Shown here one piece after another: positions 29,457-39,499 of a stretch of DNA of 64,000 nt. Numbering within the stretch: the stretch's first letter is position 1; the number at the start of each line of letters is the position of its first letter. Source of the stretch: Aquificota bacterium (GTDB taxonomy: Bacteria; Aquificota; Aquificia; Aquificales; Aquificaceae); the NCBI GenBank assembly GCA_030549905.1, contig JAUQQK010000010.1, positions 1-64,000 on the forward strand, in the 5' to 3' direction. Under the pieces are notes generated by a model. It had not been told where the DNA came from. It was given only the letters and a program-made list of their open reading frames with translations, and did no database searches. Made by a program: the position numbers and the translations under genes.

Positions 29457-29660
29457 CTAACCACCAGATATGGCATTTACCACTCTCACCTCTTCACCAT
29501 CCTTTATAAAATCTTCTTCCGTTAGAAGCTCTTCTCCACGAACCACAAAGGCGGATTCTCTTGAAAGACCCATAGCCTTCAGAAGCTCAAGAGCTTTTAC
29601 TTTCTCACCTTCAAACTCCAGCTCAAGCCACTGCCCCCTGTAAAGTACCCTTACCTTCAT
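29457..29660 (-). CDS. ttuB: ubiquitin-like sulfur carrier TtuB/MoaD-ThiS family
   Basis: 67 residues, beta-grasp, ending AISGG; the terminal glycine would be thiocarboxylated. Placement 12 bases before ttuA indicates it is the tRNA-thiolation carrier rather than ThiS, which is encoded separately at 17136. Start overlaps metF by 4 bases. Confidence 0.82.
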   Translation of the reverse strand: MKVRVLYRGQWLELEFEGEKVKALELLKAMGLSRESAFVVRGEELLTEEDFIKDGEEVRVVNAISGG

Positions 29661-30544
29661 GCAAGCCCCACAAGAGCGGACTTTATGCCCTCATAGACCA
29701 TAAGAGTTGCCTTTGACTTGTTGAGGGTATAAAAATGAAGCCCGGGGACGCCATTTTCTATAAGGTCAAGGCATTGCTCTATCGCAAATTCTACGCCAAG
29801 CTTGAGGGTTTCCTCAGGTTTGTCCGCATAAGGTTCAAGCCTTTCTATGAGCCTCTGGGGTATCTCCGTCCCACACATGCTGGCAAACTTCTGCACCTGC
29901 CTGAAGTTGGTTATGGGCATAATGCCGGGGATTATGGGTATGTTGATGTCTGCTCTATGGCATAGCCCCATAAACTCGTAGTAGTATCTGTTGTCAAAAA
30001 ACATCTGTGTTATTGAGAAGTCCGCACCCGCCAGAACCTTCCTCTTGAAATACCTTATCTCCCACTCCATGTTGGGAGATTCGGGGTGTCCCTCTGGATA
30101 GGAAGCAACGCCGATTGAAAAATAGTCTCCAAAGTGGGCTTTTATAAAGCTTACAAGCTCCTCCGCATGCCTGCATGCATCCTCCGGAGGTGTAAAATCT
30201 GGCTTATCCTTGGGCTTGTCTCCCCTCAGGGCAAGTATGTTTTCAATACCGATGGCTTTGTATCCAGAAAGTATCTCAAAAAGCTCTTCCTTTGTGTGAG
30301 CTATGCAGGTGAGATGTGCCATCACTGTTATGTTTGTTTCTCTGTGAATACGCTCCACCACCCTTTTTGTTCTGTCTCTTGTAGAGCCCCCCGCACCATA
30401 AGTGACGGAGACAAAGGTGGGCTTTAAGCTCTGAAGCCTTGCCACCGTCTGAAAAAGCTCCTCCTCGCCCTCTTGAGACTTTGGAGGAAAAAACTCAAAG
30501 GAAAGGCTAAACCTCTTTTCCTTCAGATACTCTCCTATCTTCAA
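29657..30544 (-). CDS. metF: 5,10-methylenetetrahydrofolate reductase
   Basis: 295 residues from TTG 30544, chosen for GGAGG six bases upstream; an in-frame TTG at 30559 is the alternative. Motifs: [45 protein letters not shown] and GIMPITN, all typical of MetF. It makes 5-methyl-THF for methionine synthesis (or acts in C1 metabolism). Start lies inside the preceding hypothetical gene. Confidence 0.94.
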   Translation of the reverse strand: MKIGEYLKEKRFSLSFEFFPPKSQEGEEELFQTVARLQSLKPTFVSVTYGAGGSTRDRTKRVVERIHRETNITVMAHLTCIAHTKEELFEILSGYKAIGIENILALRGDKPKDKPDFTPPEDACRHAEELVSFIKAHFGDYFSIGVASYPEGHPESPNMEWEIRYFKRKVLAGADFSITQMFFDNRYYYEFMGLCHRADINIPIIPGIMPITNFRQVQKFASMCGTEIPQRLIERLEPYADKPEETLKLGVEFAIEQCLDLIENGVPGLHFYTLNKSKATLMVYEGIKSALVGLA

Positions 30545-30854
30545 CCAGCACCTCCACAAAGTTTATAAGTCTTATCTTACAGGGTGCGGGGGATTTTATG
30601 AAAAGGCTTATCAGGTTAATAAGCCTGTCTGTCTCATCGCCATAATTGACCGCAAAGCTGTAAAGCTCCTCCAAAGAATCCTCTATTTCAAAGCTAAGCT
30701 CTCTGTTTGCAAGCACCTCCTGAAGAGACCTGCCCTCTTTAAAAGCCCTCAGAGCCTTTATGGTCCTGCTCAGAAGGTCATCTCTTGAGCGTGCCCACTT
30801 TAAGTCTGTATGTCTTTTTACTATCCGGTGGAAGGCTCTGAGGGTAGCCTCCAT
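30507..30854 (-). CDS. hypothetical helical protein, 115 aa
   Basis: All-helical protein starting [15 protein letters not shown] with a conserved-looking core [16 protein letters not shown] and ending [17 protein letters not shown] overlaps the end of the GYD gene, whose stop is six bases before this ATG, so the two are coupled. I do not recognise a family. Confidence 0.6.
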   Translation of the reverse strand: MEATLRAFHRIVKRHTDLKWARSRDDLLSRTIKALRAFKEGRSLQEVLANRELSFEIEDSLEELYSFAVNYGDETDRLINLISLFIKSPAPCKIRLINFVEVLVEDRRVSEGKEV

Positions 30855-30860
30855 ACAGCC

Positions 30861-31154
30861 TTACATCTCCTTAAGGTCCTTTATAAGCTGTTCTACCTCA
30901 AGGGCTGGCATGGTAAGCGTCCTTATGGTACCTCTGGAGCCAAGTTCAATAGCCATCTTGACAATGGTGTCGTTGTCTGGAGCTTCTATGATGTTTACAA
31001 AGTCATAGGGTCCCATCACCGCATACTGGGCGAGGAGCTTCACGCCAAAACGTTCCATAACCTCTCTATCCACTTCCTTTATCCTTTCAGGCTTGTGCTT
31101 TAGGGTTTTCATACCCTCGTCCGTTAGTGTGGTAAGCATCACATATACAGGCAT
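30861..31154 (-). CDS. GYD-domain protein
   Basis: 97 residues of dimeric ferredoxin-like alpha-beta fold: VYVMLTTLTDEGMKTLKHKPERI, then AVMGPYDFVNIIEAPDND, the G-x-Y-D motif. Such proteins are small cytosolic dimers of unknown function. Heads the run GYD, hypothetical, metF, ttuB, ttuA. GGAGGTG precedes the ATG. Confidence 0.82.
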   Translation of the reverse strand: MPVYVMLTTLTDEGMKTLKHKPERIKEVDREVMERFGVKLLAQYAVMGPYDFVNIIEAPDNDTIVKMAIELGSRGTIRTLTMPALEVEQLIKDLKEM

Positions 31155-31187
31155 GGCAACACCTCCCTAAAGTTGGTCTATAGAAAA

Positions 31188-34100
31188 TTATAACTCCTTA
31201 CCCGTAGCTCGGGGGCGTAAGGGTAGCCTTAGGTTGTCAAAAAGTTCATACAGGACGGGAAGAAGGAAAAGGCTGAGGGGAAGCCCTGAAAATATACCAC
31301 CTATAACTGCAAGGGCAAGGGGCTTTCTTAGCTCCGCACCTGCAGTAAGCCCGAGGGCTACGGGCGTGAGGGCTGAAACCACAGTAAAGGTGGTCATCAG
31401 AATGGGTCTTAGCCTCTCTCTTCTTGCTTGAAGTATGGCTTCACGGGTAGGTATGCCTTCCTTTCTTAGCTGTATTATTCTTTCAATGAAAAGCACCGCA
31501 TCCCTGACGATTATACCCACGAGGAGTATTATCCCGAAGTAGGAGGGGACGCTCAGAGAGGTGTTGGTAAGGAGCAGAAGCCCGAAGGTGCCAGCCACCG
31601 CAAGGGGCACCATAAGAAGCACGGTAAAGGGATGCCTGTAGCTCTCAAAGAGGCTTGCCAGAATCATATAAACGCCCACAAGGGCAGAAACAAGGGCAAA
31701 ACCAAGCCCCTCAAAAGCTCTCTGAAACTCCTTTGCCTGACCCACAGGCTCGTAGGTGTAGCCGGGCGGAAGATTCAACCTGAGCCATTCTTCTAACTCT
31801 TCCACCGCCTTGGCAAGGGGCTTATCGGGAGACAGGTTTGAAAAGAAGGTAAAGGAATACTGCCGGTTGTAGCGGTTGAGGCTCTTATAGCCTGTGGCAG
31901 TCTTTATCTCCACCACCTCTGAGAGGGGGATAAGCTCTCCCCTGCTGTTTTTAACAAAGACCTTCTTGAGGTTTTCTACATCTTTGACAAAGTCAGGGTA
32001 TGCTTTAATGTACAGGTCGTAGCTCTCAGCTCCCAGCTCATAGGTACCCGCCTGATACTTACCAAAAAGCACTTCAAGGGTGAGGGCTACATCGCTCACA
32101 TTCAAGCCAAGGTCCCCAAGCTTTTCCCTTTTTACGCTCACCTGCACCTGAGGCTCATTTAGTCTTAAGTCCGTATCCACATCCCTATAACCGGGCTTGT
32201 TTTTAAACTCAGCAACGAGCCTGTCTGCAATCCTCTGAAGCTCCTCTAAGGAGTTGCCCTTTATCACATACTGAAGGTCCACCTGCCTTCCACCCCCTGG
32301 ACCCACAATGCCCGGAGGCTCCACGCTCACCCTAACATCCTTTAACTTAGCAAAATCTTTCCTTACCATTTCCATTATCTGAGCCTGGTGGGGACGCCTG
32401 CCCTCTTTGAGATAGGCAAAGCCAATACCGCCGTTCACATCTGGTCTTCCCGCCACGCCCTGACCCATAGCAACGCCGAACCTGTCTATGTATGGGTTTT
32501 TAGAGAGGATGGCTTCTATCTCCCTTGTCTTTTGCTCCGTAAACTCAAAGGAGGAACCAACGGGCGTTTCAAACCTTATAAGGAACCTTCCTTCATCCAC
32601 TATGGGGAAAAACTCCTTCTTTGTAGCCTTAAAGAGCTGAAAACCTATAAATACGCTGACCAAGGAAAGCCCAATAACCAGAAGCTTGTGGTTCAAAGAC
32701 CACCTTAGGGCTAAATCAAAGACATGCTCAAACCTCTCGTAGGCTCTTACAAAGGGGTTTTCGCTCCTCTTCCCTGCCACGAGCCTTGAGACTGCCATGG
32801 GTGTAAAGCTAAGAGCCACCAAGTAGGAAAGGGCTATGGCTATCACAAGAGTGAGGGCAAAGGAGCCAAAAAGCTTACCCACCACGCCCTTCAGAAAAAT
32901 AATGGGAAGGAAGACTATGACTAAAGAGGCTGTAGAAGCCAGAAGGGCAAAGATGACTATGCGCGTGCCTTCCTCACCAGCCCTTATAGGCTCTAAGCCC
33001 TCTTCATACCTTCTTCTAAAGATGCTCTCAAGAACCACTATGGCGTCGTCTATGACTATTCCCACCGCCACCGCCAATGCCAGTAGAGTAAAGGTGTTTA
33101 ACGAATTACCAAGCTGGTATATGAAGAAAAGAGTACCGAGCAGGGTTATGGGTATGGCAAAGACGGGCACGAGGGTGAGCCTTAGGTTTCCGAGGAAGAA
33201 ATAAACCACAAGGGCTGTAAGAAGGCTTCCAATGATTATTTCTTCTATTGCCGCCTCTACGCTGTCTTTGACAAAGATAGAAGAGTCAAAGGTATAGTCC
33301 ATGTGCACGCCCGGTGGAAGTATCCTGTTGAACTCTTCCATCTTTTTCTTTACCGCATCCACCACCTGCACCGTGTTGGTTTTAGACTGCTTATAGACAA
33401 CAATAGCAATTGCCTGCTCCCCCTTATAGCGAGCCATTCCCCTCTTTTCATCTTCTGTGAACTCCACAAAGCCCACATCTTTTAGCCTTACACCGTTTTT
33501 TATGTAGGCAGATTCTAACTCCTTCGGGTCCACTGCCTTTCCATAGAGCCTTATTATGTATTCTCTATCCTTGCCGTAGATGGCACCCGCGGGGGCTTCA
33601 AGGTGGTTTTTCTGCACCGCCTCCACCACCTCCTGAACGGACAGACCCCTTGAATAGAGCTTTTCTGGGTCAATCCTCACCCACAGCACATTGTCGCGAA
33701 AGCCTCCTAAATCCACCTGACCCACGCCGTTTATCCTTTCAAACTCCCTCTTTATAACCTTGTCCGCCCAGTAGGAGAGGGTTTGATAGTCCGCGGTCTT
33801 TGAGTGAAGCATGGTCACAAAGACAGGTGCTATAGATGTATCTACCTTTCTAACTACGGGTGGGTCCACACCCTCAGGAAGCTTACTCATAGCCCTCTGA
33901 ACAGCATCTCTTACCTCCTGAGCGGCTACATCTATGTCCTTCTCAAGGGAAAAGGTTATGGTTATGCGGGATGTGCCAGCAAAGCTGGATGAAGATATGC
34001 TTTCTATTCCACTAATTGTTGCAAGCTGGTCTTCTATAACCCGTGTTACATTAACGTCTACCACATAGGCATTAGCACCAGGATAATTGGTTGTTATGGA

Positions 34101-34229
34101 TACGGTGGGGAAATCCACATCGGGAAGCCTGTCAAGGGGCATATTACGAAGGGAATAAAGCCCAAGCAAGATAAAGGCAAACATGAAGACCCAGGAGGTA
34201 ACAGGTCTGTGTATGAAAAACCTATACAT
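31188..34229 (-). CDS. RND multidrug efflux permease (HAE1/AcrB family)
   Basis: 1013 residues with 12 membrane helices and two large periplasmic loops. N-terminal PVTSWVFMFAFILLGLYSLRNMPLDRLPDVDFP and the paired proton-relay aspartates in VGIVIDDAIVVLESI (helix 4) are diagnostic. It exports drugs or lipids with the divergent membrane-fusion protein and a TolC. Its start is about 10 bases from a TATAAT and shares the operator region with the plus-strand operon. Confidence 0.96.
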   Translation of the reverse strand: MYRFFIHRPVTSWVFMFAFILLGLYSLRNMPLDRLPDVDFPTVSITTNYPGANAYVVDVNVTRVIEDQLATISGIESISSSSFAGTSRITITFSLEKDIDVAAQEVRDAVQRAMSKLPEGVDPPVVRKVDTSIAPVFVTMLHSKTADYQTLSYWADKVIKREFERINGVGQVDLGGFRDNVLWVRIDPEKLYSRGLSVQEVVEAVQKNHLEAPAGAIYGKDREYIIRLYGKAVDPKELESAYIKNGVRLKDVGFVEFTEDEKRGMARYKGEQAIAIVVYKQSKTNTVQVVDAVKKKMEEFNRILPPGVHMDYTFDSSIFVKDSVEAAIEEIIIGSLLTALVVYFFLGNLRLTLVPVFAIPITLLGTLFFIYQLGNSLNTFTLLALAVAVGIVIDDAIVVLESIFRRRYEEGLEPIRAGEEGTRIVIFALLASTASLVIVFLPIIFLKGVVGKLFGSFALTLVIAIALSYLVALSFTPMAVSRLVAGKRSENPFVRAYERFEHVFDLALRWSLNHKLLVIGLSLVSVFIGFQLFKATKKEFFPIVDEGRFLIRFETPVGSSFEFTEQKTREIEAILSKNPYIDRFGVAMGQGVAGRPDVNGGIGFAYLKEGRRPHQAQIMEMVRKDFAKLKDVRVSVEPPGIVGPGGGRQVDLQYVIKGNSLEELQRIADRLVAEFKNKPGYRDVDTDLRLNEPQVQVSVKREKLGDLGLNVSDVALTLEVLFGKYQAGTYELGAESYDLYIKAYPDFVKDVENLKKVFVKNSRGELIPLSEVVEIKTATGYKSLNRYNRQYSFTFFSNLSPDKPLAKAVEELEEWLRLNLPPGYTYEPVGQAKEFQRAFEGLGFALVSALVGVYMILASLFESYRHPFTVLLMVPLAVAGTFGLLLLTNTSLSVPSYFGIILLVGIIVRDAVLFIERIIQLRKEGIPTREAILQARRERLRPILMTTFTVVSALTPVALGLTAGAELRKPLALAVIGGIFSGLPLSLFLLPVLYELFDNLRLPLRPRATGKEL

Positions 34230-34239
34230 GATGCCCTAT

Positions 34240-34273
34240 ATTATAACCTACCGACCGGTCAGTATGTTATAAT
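34240..34273. promoter_or_regulatory. divergent promoters around a TetR-type operator
   Basis: The sequence TACCGACCGGTCAGTA (34249-34264) is an inverted repeat with 7 of 8 pairs matching around the core GACCGGTC. A minus-strand TATAAT (34240-34245) faces the RND gene and a plus-strand TATAAT preceded by TGT (34268-34273) sits 7 bases before the fusion-protein ATG. A dimer bound here would block both promoters. The TetR gene at 36547 is the obvious ligand. Confidence 0.7.
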
Positions 34274-34280
34274 AGCTTGC

Positions 34281-35333
34281 ATGAGGAGACTGCTACTGTT
34301 TTTTATTTTGCTGTCTTTTGTCTTAGCTTGTCAGAAGCAAGCCCAAAGGCAGGAACAGCCAAAAGAGAGAAGAGTGGTAATAAACCTGTATAAGGTGCAG
34401 TCTGAAGGGGTGCCTGTAGAATACACAACGAAGGGATACTTTGAAGGAGAAAAGGATGTAGTGCTGAAACCTTTAGTGAGTGGAAGAGTATTGGGCTTGT
34501 TCGTTGATGAGGGAAGCTTTGTAAAGGCTGGACAGCCTCTTTTGAAGATAGACGAGCAGGACTACAAAAACATAGTTTCTCAACTTTCTTCTCAGATTGC
34601 GCAGGCTAAGGCGAACTTAGAAAACATAAAAGCTCAGGCTGAAAGAAGGAAGTTTCTTTTTGAGAGAGAGCTTATAGCAAGGGAGGAGTATGAAAACTAC
34701 CAGACGCAGGCAAGGGCTCAGGAAGACCTCATAAGAAGTTTGAAGGCTCAGCTTGAAAACGCAAGGCTGAACCTTGAAAGGACAACCCTTACTGCACCTT
34801 TTTCTGGATACATAGCTCAGAGGTTTGTCAACATTGGGGACTATATAACTCCTCAAAGCCAGACCTTCAGATTAGTGAGCCTTGACCCTATAAGGTTTGT
34901 CTTTCAAATACCTCAGGAGTATCTGCCTTATGCAAAGGAAGGTTCAACAGTTAAGATTTATGTAGAACCTTATGGTGAGCTGGAAGGTAAGGTCTTCTTC
35001 GTCTCTCCTGCGGCAGACCAGAGCAGGCTTATAACTATAAAGGCTCGTCTTTCAAATCCAAGAGGTGAGCTAAAGCCTGGCATGTATGGTGAGGCTAGGA
35101 TAACCCTCAGGACAGAAAGAGCTTTCAAGGTGCCAGAAAGAGCTGTGGTGCTTCAAGGAAACAGGAAGGTGGTGTGGAGGATAGAAGGAGGTGTGGCACA
35201 GCCGGTGGTGGTGGATGTAATCAGGCAGGGTGAAGGTTTTGTATATGTAAAGGGTGAGCTAAAAGACGGTGATAACATAGCTTTAGACAATGCTTACATA
35301 CTACAACAAGGTATGAAGGTGGAGGTAAAATGA
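34281..35333 (+). CDS. RND periplasmic adaptor (membrane-fusion) lipoprotein
   Basis: 350 residues from ATG 34281. Lipobox LSFVLAC gives a lipidated cysteine. Lipoyl-like halves (GRVLGLFVDEGSFVKAGQPLLKID and TLTAPFSGYIAQRFVNIGDYI) flank a coiled-coil hairpin (about 95-160), followed by beta-barrel and membrane-proximal domains. It bridges the divergent RND pump and TolC. First gene of a six-gene operon with 4-base overlaps. Confidence 0.93.
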   Translation: MRRLLLFFILLSFVLACQKQAQRQEQPKERRVVINLYKVQSEGVPVEYTTKGYFEGEKDVVLKPLVSGRVLGLFVDEGSFVKAGQPLLKIDEQDYKNIVSQLSSQIAQAKANLENIKAQAERRKFLFERELIAREEYENYQTQARAQEDLIRSLKAQLENARLNLERTTLTAPFSGYIAQRFVNIGDYITPQSQTFRLVSLDPIRFVFQIPQEYLPYAKEGSTVKIYVEPYGELEGKVFFVSPAADQSRLITIKARLSNPRGELKPGMYGEARITLRTERAFKVPERAVVLQGNRKVVWRIEGGVAQPVVVDVIRQGEGFVYVKGELKDGDNIALDNAYILQQGMKVEVK

Positions 35334-36550
35334 TTGGACTTTTGCTTTTTCTAATTGCGGTTGCCTTCTCTCAAGCTCTAACCTTGGAGCAGGCTGTAGA
35401 GCTTGCTATAAAGAATAATACTTCCGCAAGGCTCTCTCTTTTGGACCTCCAGAAGACGGAAGAAGCCATCAGGAAGGCTCGTGCTGGCATTTTGCCCCAG
35501 GTAAGCTTTTCCTACAACTACACGCGTCTTAGCCCGGACCTTGCCTTTGGTTTTACACCAAAGAACAGACAAGCTTACAGCCTTGAAGTGGATCAAACGG
35601 TTTTTAATAAAGCGGTTTTTGAAGGCATAAAACTGGCAAGTTTGCAAAAAGAGCTTCAGGAACTCATAAGGGAAGATGTTCTCAGACAGGTAGAATTTCA
35701 GACAAAGCAGTTTTTTTACGCACTTCTCTATAAGCAACAGGTGGTAAAGCTTCTAGAGGAAAACCTACGCTATTGGGAGGAAAATTACAGACAGACAGAA
35801 GGCAAATTTAAGGCGGGTGTGGTGCCAAAGGTGGAGCTCATGCGTGCAAAGGCTCAGTTGGAGCTTGCTAAGGCTCAGCTTGAATCTGCAGGAGCGGACT
35901 ACAGTAAAAGCCTTGAAGACTTTAAAGCCTTCTTGAGATATGAAGGTGAGCTAAAGCTTGAGGGCGAACTGAAAGAAGTAAATGTTCCTCAACAAGATTA
36001 TGAGAAATTGCTTCTTGAGAAAAACAGCACTATAAGAGTGGCGAGGAAAAACTTGGAGGTTTTTCAAAGAGCTGTAGAAGTTCAGAAGGCTCAGTATTAT
36101 CCAAGCCTTGACCTTTTTGCCACCTATCAAGGTAGCACTGCAAGGCTCGGCTCAGAAACCAAGCTTCTTGAAGGTTATACCTTCGGTGCGAGGCTAAACT
36201 ATAAGCTCTTTGACGGCTTTGCAAGGGAAGCCAGCATAGCACAGGCGAAGATAGACCTTCTAAGACAGCAGGAGAATTATGTTGATACTGAACTCACTCA
36301 GAAGGCAAGCCTTCGGAAAACTCTTGAGGATATAAAGGCTCTTAAAACACAGCTTGAGGCTCTAAAACTTTCCTTGGAGTCCGCAAAAGAAAGCCTCAGG
36401 CTCTCTACAGAGAGATACCGCTTTGGAGTAGCCACTCAGCTGGAGGTCCTGGATGCCATAAGCAACTACAACAGCACTCTTCAGAACTACTATTATACTC
36501 TATACCTCTACAACACCGCCGTAGCACAGTTAGAGAGGCTCACAAGATGA
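35330..36550 (+). CDS. TolC-family outer-membrane efflux protein
   Basis: 406 residues with a signal peptide (LLLFLIAVAFSQA), then TLEQAVELAIKNN and a duplicated pattern of long helices (FKAGVVPKVELMRAKAQLELA; RYRFGVATQLEVLDA) interleaved with strands, as in TolC trimers. It forms the exit duct for the RND system. Overlaps the fusion-protein and tetR genes by 4 bases. Confidence 0.92.
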   Translation: MIGLLLFLIAVAFSQALTLEQAVELAIKNNTSARLSLLDLQKTEEAIRKARAGILPQVSFSYNYTRLSPDLAFGFTPKNRQAYSLEVDQTVFNKAVFEGIKLASLQKELQELIREDVLRQVEFQTKQFFYALLYKQQVVKLLEENLRYWEENYRQTEGKFKAGVVPKVELMRAKAQLELAKAQLESAGADYSKSLEDFKAFLRYEGELKLEGELKEVNVPQQDYEKLLLEKNSTIRVARKNLEVFQRAVEVQKAQYYPSLDLFATYQGSTARLGSETKLLEGYTFGARLNYKLFDGFAREASIAQAKIDLLRQQENYVDTELTQKASLRKTLEDIKALKTQLEALKLSLESAKESLRLSTERYRFGVATQLEVLDAISNYNSTLQNYYYTLYLYNTAVAQLERLTR

Positions 36551-37128
36551 CCGCAAGGGAGAGGATACTCCAGTCCGCAAAGGAGCTTTTTGCAAAAAAG
36601 GGCTATAAGAACACAAGCGTAGAAGAGATTGTCCAGCAGGCAGGTATCTCCAAAGGGGGCTTTTACTTTTACTTTAAGAGCAAGTCAGAGCTTATGAAGG
36701 AGCTTATAGAACAGATGGCTCAGAGGACGAAGGATATAATGAGAAAATGGCTTCAGAAGGAAACTTCTGCGGAGGAAGCCATAAAGGGTCATATTATGGA
36801 GTTTTTAAGAGAGTGCTACAGCGAAAGGCACATAGCCTATATCTTCTTCTTTGAGCTTCTTTGTGGAGAGGAAGAGTTTAGAAAGCTTCACAAAAAACAT
36901 ATGGAAGAAATAAGAGGGCTTCTAACTCAGATGATAAAAAGGGGCTATGAAAGGAAGGAATTCCTCTGTGGAAGTGTGGAGACGCTCACTAACTTAATAG
37001 TGGGCTACATAAAGCTCATATACATGGAGGAACTGCTTTTAAAGGACAAACCACTTGAAGAGATTCTGGCACGCGCAGAGGAAGGTCTTGAGCTTATCAT
37101 GAGGGGTGTAAAATGCGTTGGCTCTTGA
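36547..37128 (+). CDS. TetR-family transcriptional repressor
   Basis: 193 residues. N-terminal helix-turn-helix: ILQSAKELFAKKGYKNTSVEEIVQQAGISKGGFYFYFKSK, the TetR signature. The C-terminal helical domain binds an inducer. Lying mid-operon between two efflux systems, it probably controls both through the GACCGGTC operator at 34249. Overlaps neighbours by 4 and 16 bases. Confidence 0.94.
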   Translation: MTARERILQSAKELFAKKGYKNTSVEEIVQQAGISKGGFYFYFKSKSELMKELIEQMAQRTKDIMRKWLQKETSAEEAIKGHIMEFLRECYSERHIAYIFFFELLCGEEEFRKLHKKHMEEIRGLLTQMIKRGYERKEFLCGSVETLTNLIVGYIKLIYMEELLLKDKPLEEILARAEEGLELIMRGVKCVGS

Positions 37129-38381
37129 GCCTATTTATGCTTTTTGAAATTGCTTTTCCTCTAAGCCTTGAAGAGCTACTTCAGAGTGCAGTAGAAAAAA
37201 ACCCTCAACTTCTTTCTAAAAGGTATGCGGTAGAAGCTTCAAGATGGAACCTAAAAGCGGATAGACAACTCTATATGCCTGAAATTCTTTTCAATTACAA
37301 ACTTACCTACCAGTCTGAAAAGCAAAGTTTCCAGCTTCCAGCCTTTGGAGCTTTTCCTCCTGCAAGGTTTGAGAGCTCAAAACAAAGCTATAAAAGTCTT
37401 CAAGCGGGCATAAGACAGCTCCTTTTTGATGGTGGAGGAAGGTCTGCAAAGGTAGAGCTTTCCAGAAGTTTGCTTTTTATATCGGAGAAGGACTATGAGG
37501 AAAGTCTTCTGGAGCTAAAGCTTGAAGTGATTAATGCTTATCTTGACCTTCTTTCCGCACAAGAACTTCTTGAAGTAAGCAAAAAAAGAGTAGAAGCTCT
37601 TCAGTCGGAGCTCTATCAAAGAGAAGCTTTTTTTAAAGAGGGGCTTGTAGCCATTACAGATGTACTTCAGGCAAGAGTAAGACTTGCTCAAGCACAGAGA
37701 GAACTCCGTGAGGCGGAAGGAAATTACAGAATAGCCTTATCAAACCTCTCCAGACTTACAGGTATTGAGGAAGAAAAGCTAAAGGACCTCAAGAAAATAC
37801 AGGTAGAACCAAAAGTTGAAAGCCTTGAAGAACTTATCTTAAAAGCTTTACAAAAAAGACCCATCCTTAAACTGTACGCACAAAGAATTAGGCTTTCAGA
37901 AGTTCAAAGAAAAGCGGAGCTTTCTAACATGTACCCTAAGGCATTTGTGGAAGCCCTCTACAACTACTCGGACCAAAACCCTGTAGTTTCACCTAAAGGT
38001 TTTTTCACGCTTAGTGGAGGTATAAGTTGGTCCTTTCAAGGATTATCCAGCTATTACAAAGCTCTATCACACGTAGAAGAAGAAAAGAAAGCAAGAGAAG
38101 AACTAAAAGACCTCCAAGATAAACTCAGGCTTGCTATAAAGAAGGCTTATGAGAATTACCTGACTGCAAAGGACAATCTCAAAGTAGCGGAAGAAAACCT
38201 CAGGTTTGCGGAAGAATATTATAGACTCTCAAAGGAGCAATATAAAAACCAGATAATAAGCGGAACAGACCTTCTTCAGGCGGAAGCGGAACTTACCCAA
38301 GCAAGAAAAGCAAGGATTATAGCCTATTATGAGCTTTTGAAAGCCTACTATAGACTATTGAGAGAAAGAGGTGAGTTATGA
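37113..38381 (+). CDS. second TolC-family outer-membrane efflux protein
   Basis: 422 residues with a signal segment (LLSLFMLFEIAFPLS), SLEELLQSAVEKNPQLLSKRY, and two helix-rich repeats ending in EQYKNQIISGTDLLQAEAELTQA. Probably the duct of the EmrAB-like pump encoded downstream. Distinct from the other TolC copy, so each pump seems to bring its own channel. Confidence 0.92.
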   Translation: MRWLLSLFMLFEIAFPLSLEELLQSAVEKNPQLLSKRYAVEASRWNLKADRQLYMPEILFNYKLTYQSEKQSFQLPAFGAFPPARFESSKQSYKSLQAGIRQLLFDGGGRSAKVELSRSLLFISEKDYEESLLELKLEVINAYLDLLSAQELLEVSKKRVEALQSELYQREAFFKEGLVAITDVLQARVRLAQAQRELREAEGNYRIALSNLSRLTGIEEEKLKDLKKIQVEPKVESLEELILKALQKRPILKLYAQRIRLSEVQRKAELSNMYPKAFVEALYNYSDQNPVVSPKGFFTLSGGISWSFQGLSSYYKALSHVEEEKKAREELKDLQDKLRLAIKKAYENYLTAKDNLKVAEENLRFAEEYYRLSKEQYKNQIISGTDLLQAEAELTQARKARIIAYYELLKAYYRLLRERGEL

Positions 38382-39499
38382 AGAAGGCAGGTATCTTCAT
38401 ACTTGTCTGTCTTTTAGTAGTTTTTTCCTTCTTTTCTTACAAATGGATAAAGCACCGTATGGAGTATGCTATAACAGATGCGGTTTTTGTAAAGTCTGAA
38501 AACTTAGGTAATGTAGCCTTTGAGGTCTCAGGTAGGGTGGTTGAAGTCTATAAGGATTTAGGGGACTATGTAAAAAAGGGAGAGCCTTTAGCTAAAATTG
38601 AAGACACAGACTACAAGCTTCAGGTGGAAAATCTTCAAGCAAGGCTTAGGTCTTTGGAGGCTCAAAAAGAAGCTCTAAGCCTTCAGATACAGAAGGCTTC
38701 TTCTCAAACAGACCTCAATGTAAAAGCTCAGCAAGACACTCTAAAAGAGCTACAAGCCAAGGAAAAAGCTCTTTTGAGTCAACTTGAAGAGCTTGAAGTA
38801 AGGCTAAACCAAGTACGGAAAGATAGACAAAGGCTTGAAAACCTTCTAAAAGAAGGTCTAATACCCAGTCAGAAGTTTGAGCAGATAGATACAGAATATA
38901 AAAGCCTTCTAAAAAGAAGGCAGGCTCTTGAGGAAAACATAGAGGAGATAAGGGCAGGCTATCAGAAGGCTCAAAAGTCCCTTCAGATGGCGGAGGCTGA
39001 AATTCTGAGCGTTTCAGAGCTAAGAAAGAGGCTGGAAGCCCTTCAGTCAGAAATAGAATCTGTAAGACGTATGCTTGAGAAGGCTCAGCTGGACTTAGAA
39101 AGAACTATCCTTAAGTCTCCTCTGGAAGGTTTTATAGCAAAAAGGTTTATAAGCGTGGGAGACATGGTCAGAAGCGGACAGCCAGCCTTCAGTATAGTTG
39201 CTACCAACTCTCTCTATGTGGAGGCTTTGCTTGAAGAAACTAAACTTAAAGGTATTAAAGTAGGTTCAAAGGCATACTTTTATCCAGATGCCTTTCCTGA
39301 TAAGGTCTTTGAAGGTGTGGTAGAGGAAATAAGTCCTGCTTCCGCTGCCACCTTTGCCCTCATGCCAAGAGACATATCCGCAGGTGAATTTACAAAAGTA
39401 GTACAAAGAATTCCTGTAAAGGTAAGACTACTCAAAGGAGATTTAAGCCTTTTAAGGGTTGGTATGGGTGGAAGGTTAGAAATAAAGAGAGAGAGATGA
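38378..39499 (+). CDS. EmrA/HlyD-family membrane-fusion protein
   Basis: 373 residues. One N-terminal membrane anchor (FILVCLLVVFSFFSYKWI), lipoyl half (VFEVSGRVVEVYKDLGDYVKKG), a very long coiled coil (about 80-240, heptad-rich), second lipoyl half (ILKSPLEGFIAKRFISVGD) and a beta-barrel. Anchored, not lipidated, as in EmrA. Works with the MFS pump immediately downstream (4-base overlap). Confidence 0.92.
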   Translation: MKKAGIFILVCLLVVFSFFSYKWIKHRMEYAITDAVFVKSENLGNVAFEVSGRVVEVYKDLGDYVKKGEPLAKIEDTDYKLQVENLQARLRSLEAQKEALSLQIQKASSQTDLNVKAQQDTLKELQAKEKALLSQLEELEVRLNQVRKDRQRLENLLKEGLIPSQKFEQIDTEYKSLLKRRQALEENIEEIRAGYQKAQKSLQMAEAEILSVSELRKRLEALQSEIESVRRMLEKAQLDLERTILKSPLEGFIAKRFISVGDMVRSGQPAFSIVATNSLYVEALLEETKLKGIKVGSKAYFYPDAFPDKVFEGVVEEISPASAATFALMPRDISAGEFTKVVQRIPVKVRLLKGDLSLLRVGMGGRLEIKRER